Made by a program: the position numbers and the translations under genes | NCBI GenBank assembly: GCA_958430865.1 | Contig: CAUDNR010000118.1 | Span: 8,466-19,667 of the forward strand | DNA length: 11,202 bases | Reading direction: 5' to 3' | From: Entrophospora sp. SA101 | Taxonomy: Eukaryota > Glomeromycota > Glomeromycetes > Entrophosporales > Entrophosporaceae | The notes under the pieces: model-generated | The model's database searches: none | Told to the model about the DNA's origin: nothing | The model's input: only the letters and a program-made list of their open reading frames with translations | Shown here: in pieces, positions 1 to 7,297 of the stretch | Position numbering within the stretch: the first letter of the stretch is position 1 | Layout of the letters: each line of letters opens with the position of its first letter

Positions 1-126
1 TACACGAAGACCAGCTTCACTATCATTATATGTGGTAATATTATAAGAATTTGTAGGTTGATAATTTAGAAGAACTATATAAAAAAGTATTAAAAATGCT
101 ATTGAACCAAAATTTTTTCCAGCCAT
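1..126 (-). CDS. N-terminus of a secreted protein, cut by the window edge
   Basis: Read on the minus strand from the ATG at 126-124, the frame is open for 42 codons to the edge of the window. The protein begins MAGKN, followed by a hydrophobic core of about 15 residues (FGSIAFLILFYIVLL), then a polar stretch rich in N, T, S and Y. This is a textbook signal-peptide layout: short basic n-region, hydrophobic h-region, then a small polar c-region. It predicts entry into the secretory pathway, or a first membrane segment. A TATA-like stretch lies just upstream. I do not recognise the family, and only the leader and a few mature residues are visible. In an AM fungus, small secreted proteins include symbiosis effectors, but nothing here shows that this is one. 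The start codon choice is well supported because the signal peptide begins directly at it; the gene's extent and introns lie outside the window. Confidence 0.6.
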   Translation of the reverse strand, partial: MAGKNFGSIAFLILFYIVLLNYQPTNSYNITTYNDSEAGLRV

Positions 127-142
127 TTTTATTTATAAATGG
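127..142 (-). promoter_or_regulatory. TATA-like element upstream of the secreted-protein gene
   Basis: On the minus strand the bases just upstream of the ATG at 126 read CCATTTATAAATAAAA. This contains a TATAAAT box but lies only a few bases from the start codon, closer than a functional TATA box would normally be. In such AT-rich DNA it may be chance. The remaining sequence up to about 240 is A/T-rich with no other clear motif. Confidence 0.2.
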
Positions 143-242
143 AAAAATCACTAGTGAAAGTTATAATTATTTTAAAGGGAAGGCAAAGGGCATAGGAAAA
201 TTTTATCCATAATATTATAACGCGAGTATTTATAATAAATAA

Positions 243-721
243 AAATAGAATCACTTAATATTGTTTAGTTTGGTAAATAGTTCTGAAACAGGATCGACTT
301 TTGTAATTGGTAAATGCATAATAGTCGCGGACATTGCAGATCAAGTGTCATTCAATATAAACGTTACACGAATAAAATTATTATCGTCCACTTCAAAAAA
401 AAAACTACATTTTTCATGTAGCAAGCGATTTTCAACCATAATAAAATTTTTAGAGCCAGACTGGGACTTTTAACAACAGTTAAAAGAAAAGCCTAGCTTA
501 AATATTGGTTATTCTATGCCATGTCGGAAGTGTTTCTTTTCTTCACACTTATTTTAAGATTATCGCTCATTCATAGACGGATCGTCAATTAACAACCTTA
601 ACAACATATTTAGTTTAATTATAAATCAACAATTTACAACTAAAAATAATCACAAGAATAATATAATAATAAAAATCAACAATCAATCTTATGACCTTGT
701 CCCCCAAGATAAGAAAAATTA
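243..721 (+). other. Quasi-open frame with two in-frame stops, possible decayed ORF
   Basis: One plus-strand frame stays open from 243 to a TAA at 471-473, then reads 27 codons to another TAA (about 555-557) and 54 more to a TAA at about 719-721. The only candidate initiator for the first part is a TTG at 261, so a normal eukaryotic start is missing. The first part contains VADIADQVSFNINVTRIKLL and a serine/lysine-rich stretch, which looks like protein rather than random AT-rich translation; the last part is Asn/Ile-rich and may be meaningless. I do not recognise the sequence. It could be a fragment of a repeat-borne gene or chance openness. Nothing else is seen in 474-712. Confidence 0.15.
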
Positions 722-826
722 AATCAACAAATAATTAAAAGAAGAATTCACGCCAATAAGAAAAAAAAAAGAATTAAAGAAAAGATCTATATCAGAAAGG
801 AGAAATTAAGATTATGTCACGAAGAA

Positions 827-1207
827 ATGTATAAATACTGGAAGAAAACCGGAAGAAGAGAAAAGATAAGGAGAATATTGACAATAATCTGGAAGATAAT
901 CAGTTCAATAATTCACATGATCCTAATATATTACATTTTAGTAAATAATGAATTTATAACAAAAGAAATAATAGATACAATAATTAGATTGAATATAGTA
1001 GGAGGAATAGAAGCAATTTCAGAATTTGTCGGAAGAATTTGTTTGGGAATATATAGTAATAGTAGAAGAAGTAGTGTTCCATGTTGCAATCCAAAAAAGG
1101 AAACCAAAGTGGTCGCAAAGGTGGTTGCAACCAGGTGCCGCAAACCATTTTTATATGTCGCAAATATGGTTGCAACCATCACCAAGAATTGCGACCAGCA
1201 TCTATAA
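827..1207 (+). CDS. Hypothetical basic/hydrophobic protein whose tail reads through a repeat
   Basis: The ATG at 827 opens a 126-residue frame, and the same frame is open without a stop back to 713. The upstream part is Lys/Arg-rich. Residues about 17-70 are strongly hydrophobic and Ile-rich (ILTIIWKIISSIIHMILIYY, then a glycine-containing segment around IVGGIEAISEFVGRICLGIYS), compatible with one or two membrane segments. From about residue 83 the frame enters the GGTTGCAACC repeat and yields low-complexity VVAKVVAT-type sequence, so the natural C-terminus has probably been replaced by repeat insertion. I do not recognise the family. It is either a truncated gene remnant or a chance open frame; a functional protein is doubtful. 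No introns or promoter are evident. Confidence 0.25.
   Translation: MYKYWKKTGRREKIRRILTIIWKIISSIIHMILIYYILVNNEFITKEIIDTIIRLNIVGGIEAISEFVGRICLGIYSNSRRSSVPCCNPKKETKVVAKVVATRCRKPFLYVANMVATITKNCDQHL
1075..1204. repeat. Repeat copy rich in the GGTTGCAACC palindrome (copy I)
   Basis: This stretch contains TGTTGCAATCC, then repeated GGTNGCAAA/GGTTGCAACC words. Two perfect palindromes are TGGTTGCAACCA (1122-1133) and the 14-base ATGGTTGCAACCAT (1166-1179). It is clearly related, start to end and in the same order, to 2695-2812, with substitutions and small indels. The start (TGTTCCATG before the first TTGCAATCC) and end (GACCAGCATC against CAGTCAGTATC) are shared, which gives the approximate element ends. 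The class of element is not known to me; no terminal inverted repeats or target duplication are obvious. Confidence 0.65.
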
Positions 1208-1244
1208 GAAGAAGTAATAATACATAAATTAACAGGAAGAGAAA

Positions 1245-1647
1245 TTGAAAATTAATAATCAAGAAAAAAATATTTATTTATATAAAGGAAGAAAGTTTAC
1301 AAGGAAGGAACCTCACTTAGTTAAGAGTTTTAACTATATGAAAATAAATAATCAAATAATTGAAAAGAAATTTATCAAGTTGAATACAAAGAAAATTAAA
1401 ACAAAGAACCAAAAATTATCAAAAGAAAATAAAGAATAAAAACATTCAACAGAATTATTGAAGAAGCCAATAAAGCAAACGGAAGAACTGCCACAAGAAA
1501 ATAAGAAATTAACAGGAGAGGATAATTTATCGAAAGTATATGAATCAAGAAACTTATAAAAATTTCCCATTAGAATTGAAAGTAATCATAAGAAATTATA
1601 TAGAAGAAATAGCCAGGAGACAAATAGACCCGAGAACAAAAATTTAG
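1245..1647 (+). other. Decayed Lys/Glu-rich frame, likely remnant of a repeat-borne ORF
   Basis: One plus frame runs from about 1245 to a TAA at 1437-1439, then continues in the same frame for 39 more codons to a TAA at about 1557. Both parts are hydrophilic and Lys/Glu/Asn-rich; the second contains KQTEELPQENKKLTGEDNL. Overlapping its end, a different frame opens with ATG at 1540 for 35 codons (to TAG 1645-1647) and contains NFPLELKVIIRNYIEEIARR, an amphipathic helix-like segment. A single frameshift could join the two, which is the pattern of a decayed ORF. The family is not recognised; a retroelement gag-like region is possible but unproven. Confidence 0.2.
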
Positions 1648-1906
1648 CAGACAAAATAATCAAAGAAAAAAATAATAAGATCAGCAGTAAGGGTATAACG
1701 AAAGAGAAGATTGGAAAGAGATTGTAACAGTTCTTTTTCGTCTTAATTGCGAATATGTAATGTGGCACAGTAATACGAAACGTTACAACTTATTATTATA
1801 TTAGTCACAGGCATGTCACACCAATTGATTTTCTATATGTGAAAATAAACTCGAAATTCGTGTCACATGAAGTTTTTTTAAAATATCTCGTTATTTCAGT
1901 CAGGGA
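1648..1906. other. No gene seen
   Basis: This AT-rich stretch holds no credible coding frame on either strand. Related GTCACA-type words recur (GGCACAG near 1763, TGTCACACC near 1815, TGTCACATG near 1860), but too loosely spaced to call a site. Confidence 0.4.
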
Positions 1907-1926
1907 TATTTCCATAGATGGAAATA
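1907..1926. repeat. Perfect 9-bp inverted repeat with 2-base spacer
   Basis: TATTTCCAT and its exact complement ATGGAAATA are separated by AG. The palindrome is bracketed by CAGTCA (1897-1902) and TGACTG (1948-1953), which are also inverted relative to each other. It could be a protein-binding dyad or part of a small mobile element; no function can be assigned from sequence alone. Confidence 0.5.
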
Positions 1927-1935
1927 CTAAATACC

Positions 1936-2052
1936 GTAATGATCGACTGACTGTATGAAAAATTCTAGAAGAAATTCTGATTGGCTAAATTCAACCAGGG
2001 ATAATACCCTGTAATGATCGACGTAATGAAAAGAAATTCTAATTGGCTAAAT
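1936..2052. repeat. Imperfect direct repeat, two units
   Basis: Unit 1 (1936-1992) and unit 2 (2011-2052) both begin GTAATGATCGAC and end with GAAATTCT[G/A]ATTGGCTAAATTC. Unit 2 lacks about 15 bases from the middle of unit 1. The shared ATTGGCTAA contains an inverted CCAAT core. From 2053 to 2331 there is only AT-rich sequence without a gene. Confidence 0.65.
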
Positions 2053-2331
2053 TCTGTCGTTGAATAAAAAATAATGATCTTTATTATATTTAGGAAAAGA
2101 AAAACATGGCGGGAGCTTTATTAATTGGTCATATAATTTCCAAATTAATATAATATGTGCATTTTTAACTTTTCTAGAAGTTTAACCAAGATCAAGCAAT
2201 GACAGAGATGCTATTTAACTAATATATAGCATATTATTATATTAATAATGATTTTTATTCCATTATTAAATAACTTATTAAGCTGCCATTCATCAGAACA
2301 AAATACTTCATTTTAAAATTTAAATAATGCC

Positions 2332-2746
2332 ATATAAATTTCCTTGCCAATTCTATTAAATAATAAATAAAGGATACATACAAAATCCATATAGTAAAAA
2401 TAAATAATGATTAATACAAAATAATTTATTTAGAGTTTTATGCTTACATTTCCATACCAAACTACTTTAGTGCTCCATGCTGCAATCCAACAAAGTTGTT
2501 GCAAAGGCAGTTACAACTAAGTATATAAATTTCCTTGCCAATTCTGTTAAATAATAAATAAAGGATACATACAAAATCCATATAGTAAAAATAAATATTG
2601 ATTAATATATTGAAATCAATAGCCACCATTGTAAATAATACAAAATAATTTATTTGGAGTTTTATGCTTACATTTCCATACCAAACTACTTTAGTGCTCC
2701 ATGCTGCAATCCAACAAAGTTGTTGCAAAGGCAGTTACAACTAAGT
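2332..2746. repeat. Tandem duplication, 191- and 224-base units
   Basis: Unit 1 (2332-2522) and unit 2 (2523-2746) are almost identical. Both start ATATAAATTTCCTTGCCAATTCT and end GGCAGTTACAACTAAGT. Unit 2 carries 33 extra bases after AAATATTGATTAATA, so the offset changes from 191 at the left end to 224 at the right. Each unit ends in the first third of the GTTGCAAC repeat. The high identity implies a recent duplication. An open minus-strand frame crossing both units is a by-product of the repeat and is not called as a gene. Confidence 0.85.
2471..2522. repeat. Partial GTTGCAAC-repeat copy (copy II)
   Basis: TGCTCCATGCTGCAATCC followed by GTTGTTGCAAAGGCAGTTACAAC corresponds to the first part of copies I and III. 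It stops at the boundary of the tandem duplication, so it is a truncated copy created by that duplication rather than an independent insertion. Confidence 0.6.
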
Positions 2747-2812
2747 GTTGCAATCATTTGTATATGATGTAAAGGTGGTTACAACCATCATCAAAGTTGC
2801 AGTCAGTATCCT
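2695..2812. repeat. GTTGCAAC-repeat copy III
   Basis: This is a fuller diverged copy of the element at 1075-1204, with the same order of words: CCATGCTGCAATCC, GTTGTTGCAAAGG, AGTGTTGCAATCATTTGTATATGATG, GGTGGTTACAACCATCATC. The palindromic GGTTGCAACC cores have mutated to GGTTACAACC, so this copy appears older or less constrained than copy I. Confidence 0.65.
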
Positions 2813-3098
2813 TAAACTACCTTTAAATAAATAAATAATAAAAGTATATCATTATTAACAAATTAATTTACATGAATAAATATAGTAATGGTGATTCTGA
2901 ATATACTTAATAATAAGATTTGCACCAACATAGCATCAGCTGGCTTTCTGGATATTTGTTTTCAATATCTTCATGCAAACAATACAAACATAATAGTTTA
3001 AAAACCAATAAAAATTAAATTCTAGTCATAAATTTCTAATTCGAATATTTGAATTACACAAATACGAATCACTGAAATTATTTTATCAGCGAATTTAA
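2813..3098. other. AT-rich stretch with one faint minus-strand coding trace
   Basis: No gene can be called. On the minus strand around 2980-2910 a short readable run (CLHEDIENKYPESQLMLCWC) ends at a TAA and could be a leftover exon, but it is too short to identify. An imperfect palindrome, AATTCGAATATTTGAATT, lies at about 3038-3055. Confidence 0.3.
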
Positions 3099-3224
3099 TT
3101 GAAAATACTTTCAGTGCTAAATCAAACATTATCAATCAAATTAAACTCAATAATGCTTCCTTGCAAGTTGCTATTATTAATGTCAATTCTTTTGAAGAAT
3201 TTGAGGAATATAATAAAATTCAAA
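3099..3224 (+). pseudogene. Orphan 3' fragment of an F-box gene
   Basis: The bases from about 3102 match 4459 onward in the intact F-box gene, for roughly 95 bases at clearly high identity and more weakly beyond. The encoded words are the same: KILSVLNQTL, then SIMLPCK. After that one base has been lost, so the match continues in another frame as INVNSF, ending at a TAA after about 13 further codons. No F-box domain or other upstream part of the gene precedes it. It therefore looks like the surviving tail of a tandem neighbour of the F-box gene just downstream, or a piece copied from it. It is too short and frameshifted to make the domain. Confidence 0.7.
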
Positions 3225-3333
3225 AATATTATATTATTTGATTTTAATTGGTTGGGAAAAAATAAATCGTTTTATTTGTACAACAAATAAATAAAATTGA
3301 TTTTTTTTCTTAAGAGCAAAAGAAAGTTAACAA

Positions 3334-4629
3334 ATGACTTTACCACTTGAGCTTTTAACTGAAATATTTAAATACAATGATGATGATTATAAAACATTAT
3401 ATTCTTGCGTTCTTGTCAATAAACAATGGCACAATGTTAATATTCCAATTTTATGGAAAAATCCATTTTATTCTAAAAACAGCATCAAAGTAATAATCAA
3501 TTGCTTATTGGAAGAAGACAAGTATTTCTTAACAAGAAATAACATTAAATTGACTTTTGAGCTATTGGATAAATCACCATTATATAATTATGCTAGATTT
3601 TGTACTAGACTTTATTTCAGTCATTATTATTATAATCCTCAATTGCTGACAAACATTTACAAGTTAGGTATTTTACAAAATAGATTAGTAAACTTTATTT
3701 TAGATCATTCAGCAGTTATTAGAGAGTTTAGTACTTTCAATATGGCTTCTTATCCATTAAATAATTATGATAGATTTGTTAATAGTTTTCAGAATCTTAA
3801 TAAATTAGTTTTTTATAATCATATTAGTAATGAATTTATTGATAAATTAGCAAATATTTGTAAATGTATTCAATCATTAGGAATATATGGTTCATGCAGC
3901 AACAATAAACTTCAAGATAGTCTGACTCAACTAATTAATGCACAAAATCAAATAAAGCAATTAACCATGCATTTATACTTTAGTCAGCCTTTATCAGATA
4001 ATTTCAAAAATGCAATTCTCACACATTCACAATCAATAATTTATTATTCAAGTAATAAACCAAATAATATAGATCATATATTATTACCAACATTTAACAA
4101 TTTAAGGACTTTATCATTATGTTATGAAAAAACAAGATGGATGAAAAATATTTCACTGCCAAATATTGAATCTGTGAGCTTACATTTTGGTAGGCAACAA
4201 TTTATATCAGACTTGCCTAATTTTATTAGCATCAATGGAAAAACTCTTAAATATTTGGATGTTGGTGGTTTTCCAAATGACAATGAATTTTTGGGAAAGC
4301 TATTTCAATCAATTGCACAATTTTGTAAAAATCTAATAAACTTATCAATAATTTATAATGGTGAAGTAAACCAGGAGTTAACAGAAGTATTCAATAGTTG
4401 TATTAAATTAGAAAGCATTATACTTAAAAGTGATTACACATATGTATTAGATGGTGATAAAATACTTTCAGTATTAAATCAAACATTACCAAAAAAATTA
4501 AAATCAATAATGCTTCCTTGTAAGTTTTCTACTATTAATGTCAATTCTTTTGATAATCTAATAAAGAATTGGAGAGGACTTAAACCTTTTACAATGAAAT
4601 TTGATGATTGTCAAAAATTAGTGAATTGA
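3334..4629 (+). CDS. F-box protein with degenerate leucine-rich repeats
   Basis: The ORF is 431 residues in a single uninterrupted exon with a TGA stop. An F-box occupies roughly residues 1-45: LPLELLTEIF, then SCVLVNKQWHNVNIPILWKNPF, with the usual Leu/Pro start and terminal Trp motif. The remainder is leucine/isoleucine/asparagine-rich with irregular LRR-like units, for example NLRTLSLCYE, LKYLDVGG, NLINLSIIYN and KLESIILKS between about residues 245 and 375. By family knowledge, the F-box binds Skp1 in an SCF ubiquitin ligase and the LRR part selects substrates; the substrate cannot be told. Such genes form very large families in AM fungi. The start is chosen because the F-box begins within three residues of it. 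A fragment of its own 3' end lies upstream (3099-3224), indicating local duplication. Start and stop are intact, so it is probably functional, though expression is unknown. Confidence 0.88.
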   Translation: MTLPLELLTEIFKYNDDDYKTLYSCVLVNKQWHNVNIPILWKNPFYSKNSIKVIINCLLEEDKYFLTRNNIKLTFELLDKSPLYNYARFCTRLYFSHYYYNPQLLTNIYKLGILQNRLVNFILDHSAVIREFSTFNMASYPLNNYDRFVNSFQNLNKLVFYNHISNEFIDKLANICKCIQSLGIYGSCSNNKLQDSLTQLINAQNQIKQLTMHLYFSQPLSDNFKNAILTHSQSIIYYSSNKPNNIDHILLPTFNNLRTLSLCYEKTRWMKNISLPNIESVSLHFGRQQFISDLPNFISINGKTLKYLDVGGFPNDNEFLGKLFQSIAQFCKNLINLSIIYNGEVNQELTEVFNSCIKLESIILKSDYTYVLDGDKILSVLNQTLPKKLKSIMLPCKFSTINVNSFDNLIKNWRGLKPFTMKFDDCQKLVN

Positions 4630-5059
4630 TAAAAAAATCAAGATTTGGGATTTTTTAGCATAGTGGAAGTTTGTTTTATCATATTTGTCACTTTGGAATC
4701 ATGAAGTGTAACTACATAATTTTAAAATGAGTTCATATTGTAAAATCACATTTTCAATAGACACAAAATTTTTTGGTGTAATAATTCTTAAGATAATGTT
4801 GATATATTCATGAAGTTTCATTAGAAGTGACTTGATTTATATAGTAATTTTACTTTTCAAAGAAATTTTTTTTTTTACTTTTTTTTTGTTATTGCACTTT
4901 TAAAAAAACCATATAATTAGATATGGAATAAAGAGGGGAGTATGGTTAATTACAATCTCATCAAGATAACCTCAATACCCATAAAGTGTTATTAGTAAGG
5001 AATTTTTTCTAAATTTATAGTAATGCATTAAATCATTCTATATTTTTTAATTAATTAAA
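4630..5059. other. 3' flank of the F-box gene, no gene seen
   Basis: AT-rich sequence with long T runs (about 4868-4890) and no credible coding frame on either strand. The first part presumably holds the 3' untranslated region and polyadenylation site of the F-box gene; no single signal stands out among the many AATAAA-like words. Confidence 0.4.
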
Positions 5060-5199
5060 TACAATTCATTCTCTAATACAACAGTATAATGGAATAACAG
5101 ACTGAGAATTTATATAATAATAAATTATGTCTATAATAGATTCTCTATATAACAAACATGCTAGTGCTAACATGGTCCATTATAGGAGAATAAACTGTA
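5060..5199. mobile_element. MITE-like element with terminal inverted repeats and TA duplication
   Basis: The left end (5062-5078, CAATTCATTCTCTAATA) and the complement of the right end (5181-5197, CAGTTTATTCTCCTATA) match at 13 of 17 positions, and each is flanked outside by TA (5060-5061 and 5198-5199). The element is 136 bases and has no coding capacity. Ends beginning CA and inserted at TA are typical of the Tc1/mariner/pogo group, and an internal TTCTCTATATAACAAA word is also reminiscent of pogo-like ends. The class assignment is inference. The mismatches between the two ends suggest an old, immobile copy. Confidence 0.55.
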
Positions 5200-5245
5200 T
5201 TTGTTATTTTATTTTTAAAATTAAAAAATAAGTTATATACATGAT

Positions 5246-5714
5246 CTTTGTTTATATTAATTGAATTATCTTCAACTTCTTCATTTTCATTAGCTTCGTT
5301 ATCTTCTGGCTCAACTATATTGTCAGATTTTTAATTTTTATACAAAAGGAGTAACATTTTTAAAGGATCTTTTTTTGTAAAATTCCATTCAATATATACA
5401 ACTTTTTTCCAAATCTTTGTAACATCATAATGATAACTATGAACACAAATTAATACACATCCACCAGTATCTGGAAAGTTTGTATCAAATGGTTTGTCAC
5501 AATTATCACATAAATCTTTTTTTTTTTTTTTGATGGATGTGCTGTATCAAAATCATTAGGTAATAATTTTAAATCAAGTTTTTCACCCAGAGTATTTAAT
5601 TTATGACTTGCTTTTTTTTACATTGATATATTGCTTTAATTTTTCTTTATATTTCAGTAAAACTTGATCAATTTGATCAGTTTGGTTTTGGTAGGTTATA
5701 TTTGAAACAAAGTA
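5246..5714 (-). pseudogene. Decayed ORF tail with a RING-like zinc-binding motif
   Basis: Three minus-strand pieces in shifted frames read as one protein tail. Piece 1 (5714-5601) is coiled-coil-like (QIDQVLLKYKEKLKQYINV) and ends at a TAA. Piece 2 (about 5611-5532) contains LGEKLDLKLLPNDFDTAHP. Piece 3 starts at 5516 and contains CDNC, then GGCVLIC and CVHSYH, giving C-x2-C ... C-x-H-x2-H spacing as in RING-H2 fingers. The next expected cysteine, after SYH, is Val. A TAA at 5333-5331 is followed in frame by an acidic tail (VEPEDNEANENEEVEDN). Pieces 2 and 3 are separated by a run of 15 A, where the one-base shift could be mutation or sequencing error. It resembles C-terminal tails common in AM-fungal repeat-associated proteins, but I cannot name the family. 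The fragment lies just beyond the MITE and in the same direction as the clathrin pseudogene. Confidence 0.45.
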
Positions 5715-5971
5715 TAAGGTTTCATGTTAACATAAGTGATTCCACTTTTTACTTTTTTGTAGATAATTTTATTATATTATTATAAAGTCTAGTGATGTTT
5801 TATCATTTTTGTTTTACTTCATATTCATCATTATCATCATCACTATTAAACATTTTGTAACAAGCGTAAGTTTATTAATATTAATGTTAAGTCTACAATA
5901 GATATGATGATTTTATAATAACTACTTTCACTACTAAAAGTGTATATACACCTGGATCAACTTTAAGCTCA
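5715..5971. other. Junction stretch between the clathrin pseudogene and the zinc-motif remnant
   Basis: Clathrin similarity ends near 5972. Beyond it on the minus strand the frame reads about 20 non-clathrin codons to a TAG. A short Asp-rich run (MFNSDDDNDEYE, around 5853-5818) then comes from ATC/ATT triplets. A 12-base palindrome GTGTATATACAC is at 5940-5951. Nothing identifiable. Confidence 0.35.
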
Positions 5972-7217
5972 TTTGATTCATAAAGATCATCTTCATAGCA
6001 ACGTTCACCAATAATTTGAATTTGTGCAACATTTGGTATATTCAATAATTCCTCAAGATCATGGAGTTTTTCAGTTTTGCATATGCAAAAAGAAGTTCAT
6101 TGTCGACTATAGGTTCATGCAATTTCTTACAACACATTTGCAAATATTTTACAAGATCTTCATATTTTTCAGTTTGTGATACTATACTGATAATTTCTAA
6201 AAAATTACTTGGGTCATCAGCATGAATATAAGGATCTGGAGAAAAAAATTTTATTTTAAAAAAAAAACATTAGCTCAGAAATTAATGGTTGCTTTGAAAT
6301 GGATTTTTTCGAATAAAATACTACATATCGATTGAATCATTAATTCTTATACCAGTAATTTGTGCTTTAGCCAACCTACTCCAAACTTCAATTATGTCAC
6401 ATTTTTCAGCAAATTTAGCTGCACGGTCAAGACTAGCGATATGTTCCACCAACATGTTTATAGCATTTATGTGTTCATTACATTTTTTGTAGATAGCAAA
6501 TGCTTCTTCATATAAACTAGTTTTTATAGCAATATCTGCAGCTTCAGGAGTGTCGAAGTTATTGAGTTTATTAACAAAGCTCATTACTTTGGTTTTGTCA
6601 GCCTTTATGTATATACGTGTGTATATATATAAATAAATATAAATATATGTTGTTAATATAAATATAAATATTTATAAAGCAAAAAAAAATATTAATTAGA
6701 TTACTTTAATAGCTGTAAGAATAAGTAAAATTTGAAGTGTTTTTTGATCATTAAATGTTGTATTTTCAAAAATAAGTTTTTCTAATAATCCCATAAGCTC
6801 CAATTGTAAATCTGCAGCCATAAAACTTTCACTGTGGCAGAAACATCTTCCGGGTCGGTAGTTTCTGACAAAACAACAGCATTGACCTTTGTTTTCCAAA
6901 AAAAAACAATTAACATATGAATGTGTGTGTAATCATTAAAAAAAATATTTTATTCCAATGGAATAAATAATTATTATAGTATTCTACTATACCTGTTCAG
7001 TTAAACTAGTACGATGCATATTGTTACCATCTAACACATGTGCCCAAAGTTGAGGATTACGACGTTTCACCAAATAACGAGCTTGATGTTTAAACATAAT
7101 ATTTTCATTTGTTACCCTAACAAGTTCAAAATCACATTGTCCACGTTGATAAGCAACGAAAGCAAGATGAGAATCACGTTTTTCACAGTATTTTCCAACA
7201 ACCATTGAATCATAATG
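5972..7217 (-). pseudogene. Clathrin pseudogene, start of the proximal leg, truncated
   Basis: Exon 7217-6993 is intact: [38 protein letters not shown]. Exon 6886-6705 reads VVLSETTDPEDVSATVK, shifts near 6825, then FMAADLQLELMGLLEKLI and LQILLILTAIK. Exon 6602-6325 reads ADKTKVMSFVNKLNNFDTP, YEEAFAIYKK, NMLVEHIASLDRA and VWSRLAKAQ. The last exon (from 6235) reads YIHADDPSNFLEIISI and YEDLVKYLQMCCKK, then LLFAYAK, shifts near 6074, then LHDLEELLNIPNVAQIQIIG and ERCYEDDLYES. Similarity stops there. The rest of the proximal leg, including light-chain-binding and trimerisation regions, is absent, so even a repaired reading frame could not build a triskelion. Confidence 0.9.
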
Positions 7218-7297
7218 CTATCAAAAAAGAATTATATTATTATCTGAGATTGTGTAAAAAAAAATATTATTTACGAAAATAAAATAAATATACATAC

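Noticed and set aside
931..1185. Minus-strand ORFs opposite the 827-1207 frame
   Set aside because: They are complements of the repeat and of an Ile/Asn-rich frame; Phe/Leu-rich translations of this kind are shadows.
1352..1768. Minus-strand hydrophobic ORFs that look like membrane proteins
   Set aside because: They are the complement of Lys/Glu-rich, A-rich plus-strand sequence, which always reads as Phe/Leu/Ile on the other strand.
2462..2728. Minus-strand ORF of 88 residues across the tandem duplication
   Set aside because: Its two ends are the same repeat read twice (LQHGAL-type words), and it has no other protein-like feature.
5517..5531. Poly-T run as a terminator or regulatory site
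   Set aside because: It is a homopolymer inside a decayed coding frame (Lys-rich on the minus strand) and needs no further function.
6600..6680. TA/TG-rich stretch as a microsatellite or structured RNA
   Set aside because: It lies within an intron of the clathrin copy and is ordinary AT-rich intron sequence with no consistent repeat unit.
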